NCBI RefSeq assembly: GCF_001440035.1
Contig: NZ_LJYG01000044.1
Location: forward strand, 79,463 to 130,890
DNA length: 51,428 nt
Origin: Bradyrhizobium manausense
GTDB lineage: Bacteria > Pseudomonadota > Alphaproteobacteria > Rhizobiales > Xanthobacteraceae
Direction: 5' to 3'
Position numbers and translations under genes: made by a program. Below are positions 51,275 through 51,428 of the stretch, in pieces. The notes beneath the pieces are model-generated. The model was not told the origin of the DNA. It did not search any database and worked only from the letters and a program-made list of their open reading frames with translations. Each line of letters starts with the position of its first letter. Position 1 is the first letter of the stretch.

Positions 51275-51428
51275 GTGACGACGGTTACGGTTCTGTCCGG
51301 TCCTGAGCGGCGACGGCGGTGGACGAGTGCCGAGAAGCTTCGGATCGTGGAGGAGAGTCTGGCTCCTGGGGCGAGTGTTGTCGAAGTTGCTCGACGACAT
51401 GACGTTCACCGCAATTTGGTTACGGCTT
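51275..51428 (+). CDS. IS66 TnpA, 5' part, cut by the window edge
   Basis: A GTG start at 51275, then RRRRWTSAEKLRIVEESLAPG (in parts) and VVEVARRHDVHRNLV: the start of an IS66-type TnpA, different in sequence from the one at 46522. The gene runs off the right edge. It belongs to a second IS66 element that continues outside. Confidence 0.78.
   Translation, partial: MTTVTVLSGPERRRRWTSAEKLRIVEESLAPGASVVEVARRHDVHRNLVTA

Overview
The window is a mosaic accessory region, about mid-50s % GC by eye, with no rRNA, no intact tRNA, no CRISPR array and no recognisable housekeeping operon. The host is probably Gram-negative: several products carry Sec signal peptides, and one is a giant RTX-type secreted protein. 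Many accessory genes look alphaproteobacterial (a DUF3768 trio, IS66 and IS630 elements, an XRE/RuvC-like pair, a small rhizobial-type protein). Seven genes, however, have a strong -10 box only 6-8 nt before ATG and look leaderless, which points to a different genetic background for them. I cannot assign a species.

Layout. 1-7 kb: a mobilisation-like module with a membrane protein, a VirD4/TraD-like ATPase, a CCHC zinc-knuckle protein and a replication-relaxation protein. 7.3-8.6 kb: a LabA-like NYN protein and a small conserved protein. 8.7-14.2 kb: a minus-strand cluster of a Cys-rich secreted protein, a PKD-like protein and a 1520-residue metalloprotease/GLUG/RTX protein. 14.2-22.3 kb: a rearranged relic and then an intact copy of an XRE / RuvC-like / sigma-region-4 operon, membrane proteins and a conserved P-loop ATPase. 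22.3-32.8 kb: a segment bracketed by two diverged ~180-bp direct repeats. It carries a large serine recombinase, a nucleotidyltransferase, and a convergent operon of FAD oxidoreductase, deoxyribosyltransferase-like protein and thymidylate kinase-like protein, plus an IS3-type element inserted in an IS66 remnant.

33-41 kb: a HTH/tyrosine-recombinase pair followed by three direct copies of a 241-242-bp repeat. Each repeat starts with what looks like the 3' end of a tRNA gene and is followed by a terminator and a new set of cargo genes. Cargo includes a DUF5678/retropepsin pair, a coiled-coil protein, small membrane proteins, a 2TM protein with an unassigned cytoplasmic domain, and an MBL-fold/4TM operon that is a candidate defence module. 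This is the most unusual structure in the window.

41-51.4 kb: an IS200-type transposase, the DUF3768 trio, a paralogous small membrane/secreted gene pair, a conjugation-type ATPase gene split by an IS66-family element whose two ends are both tnpA ends, a ClpP-like periplasmic protein, an IS630 element with exact TA duplications, and partial IS5-like and IS66 genes at the right edge. The overall picture is an island built by successive integrations (serine recombinase, tyrosine recombinase) and later worn by insertion sequences.
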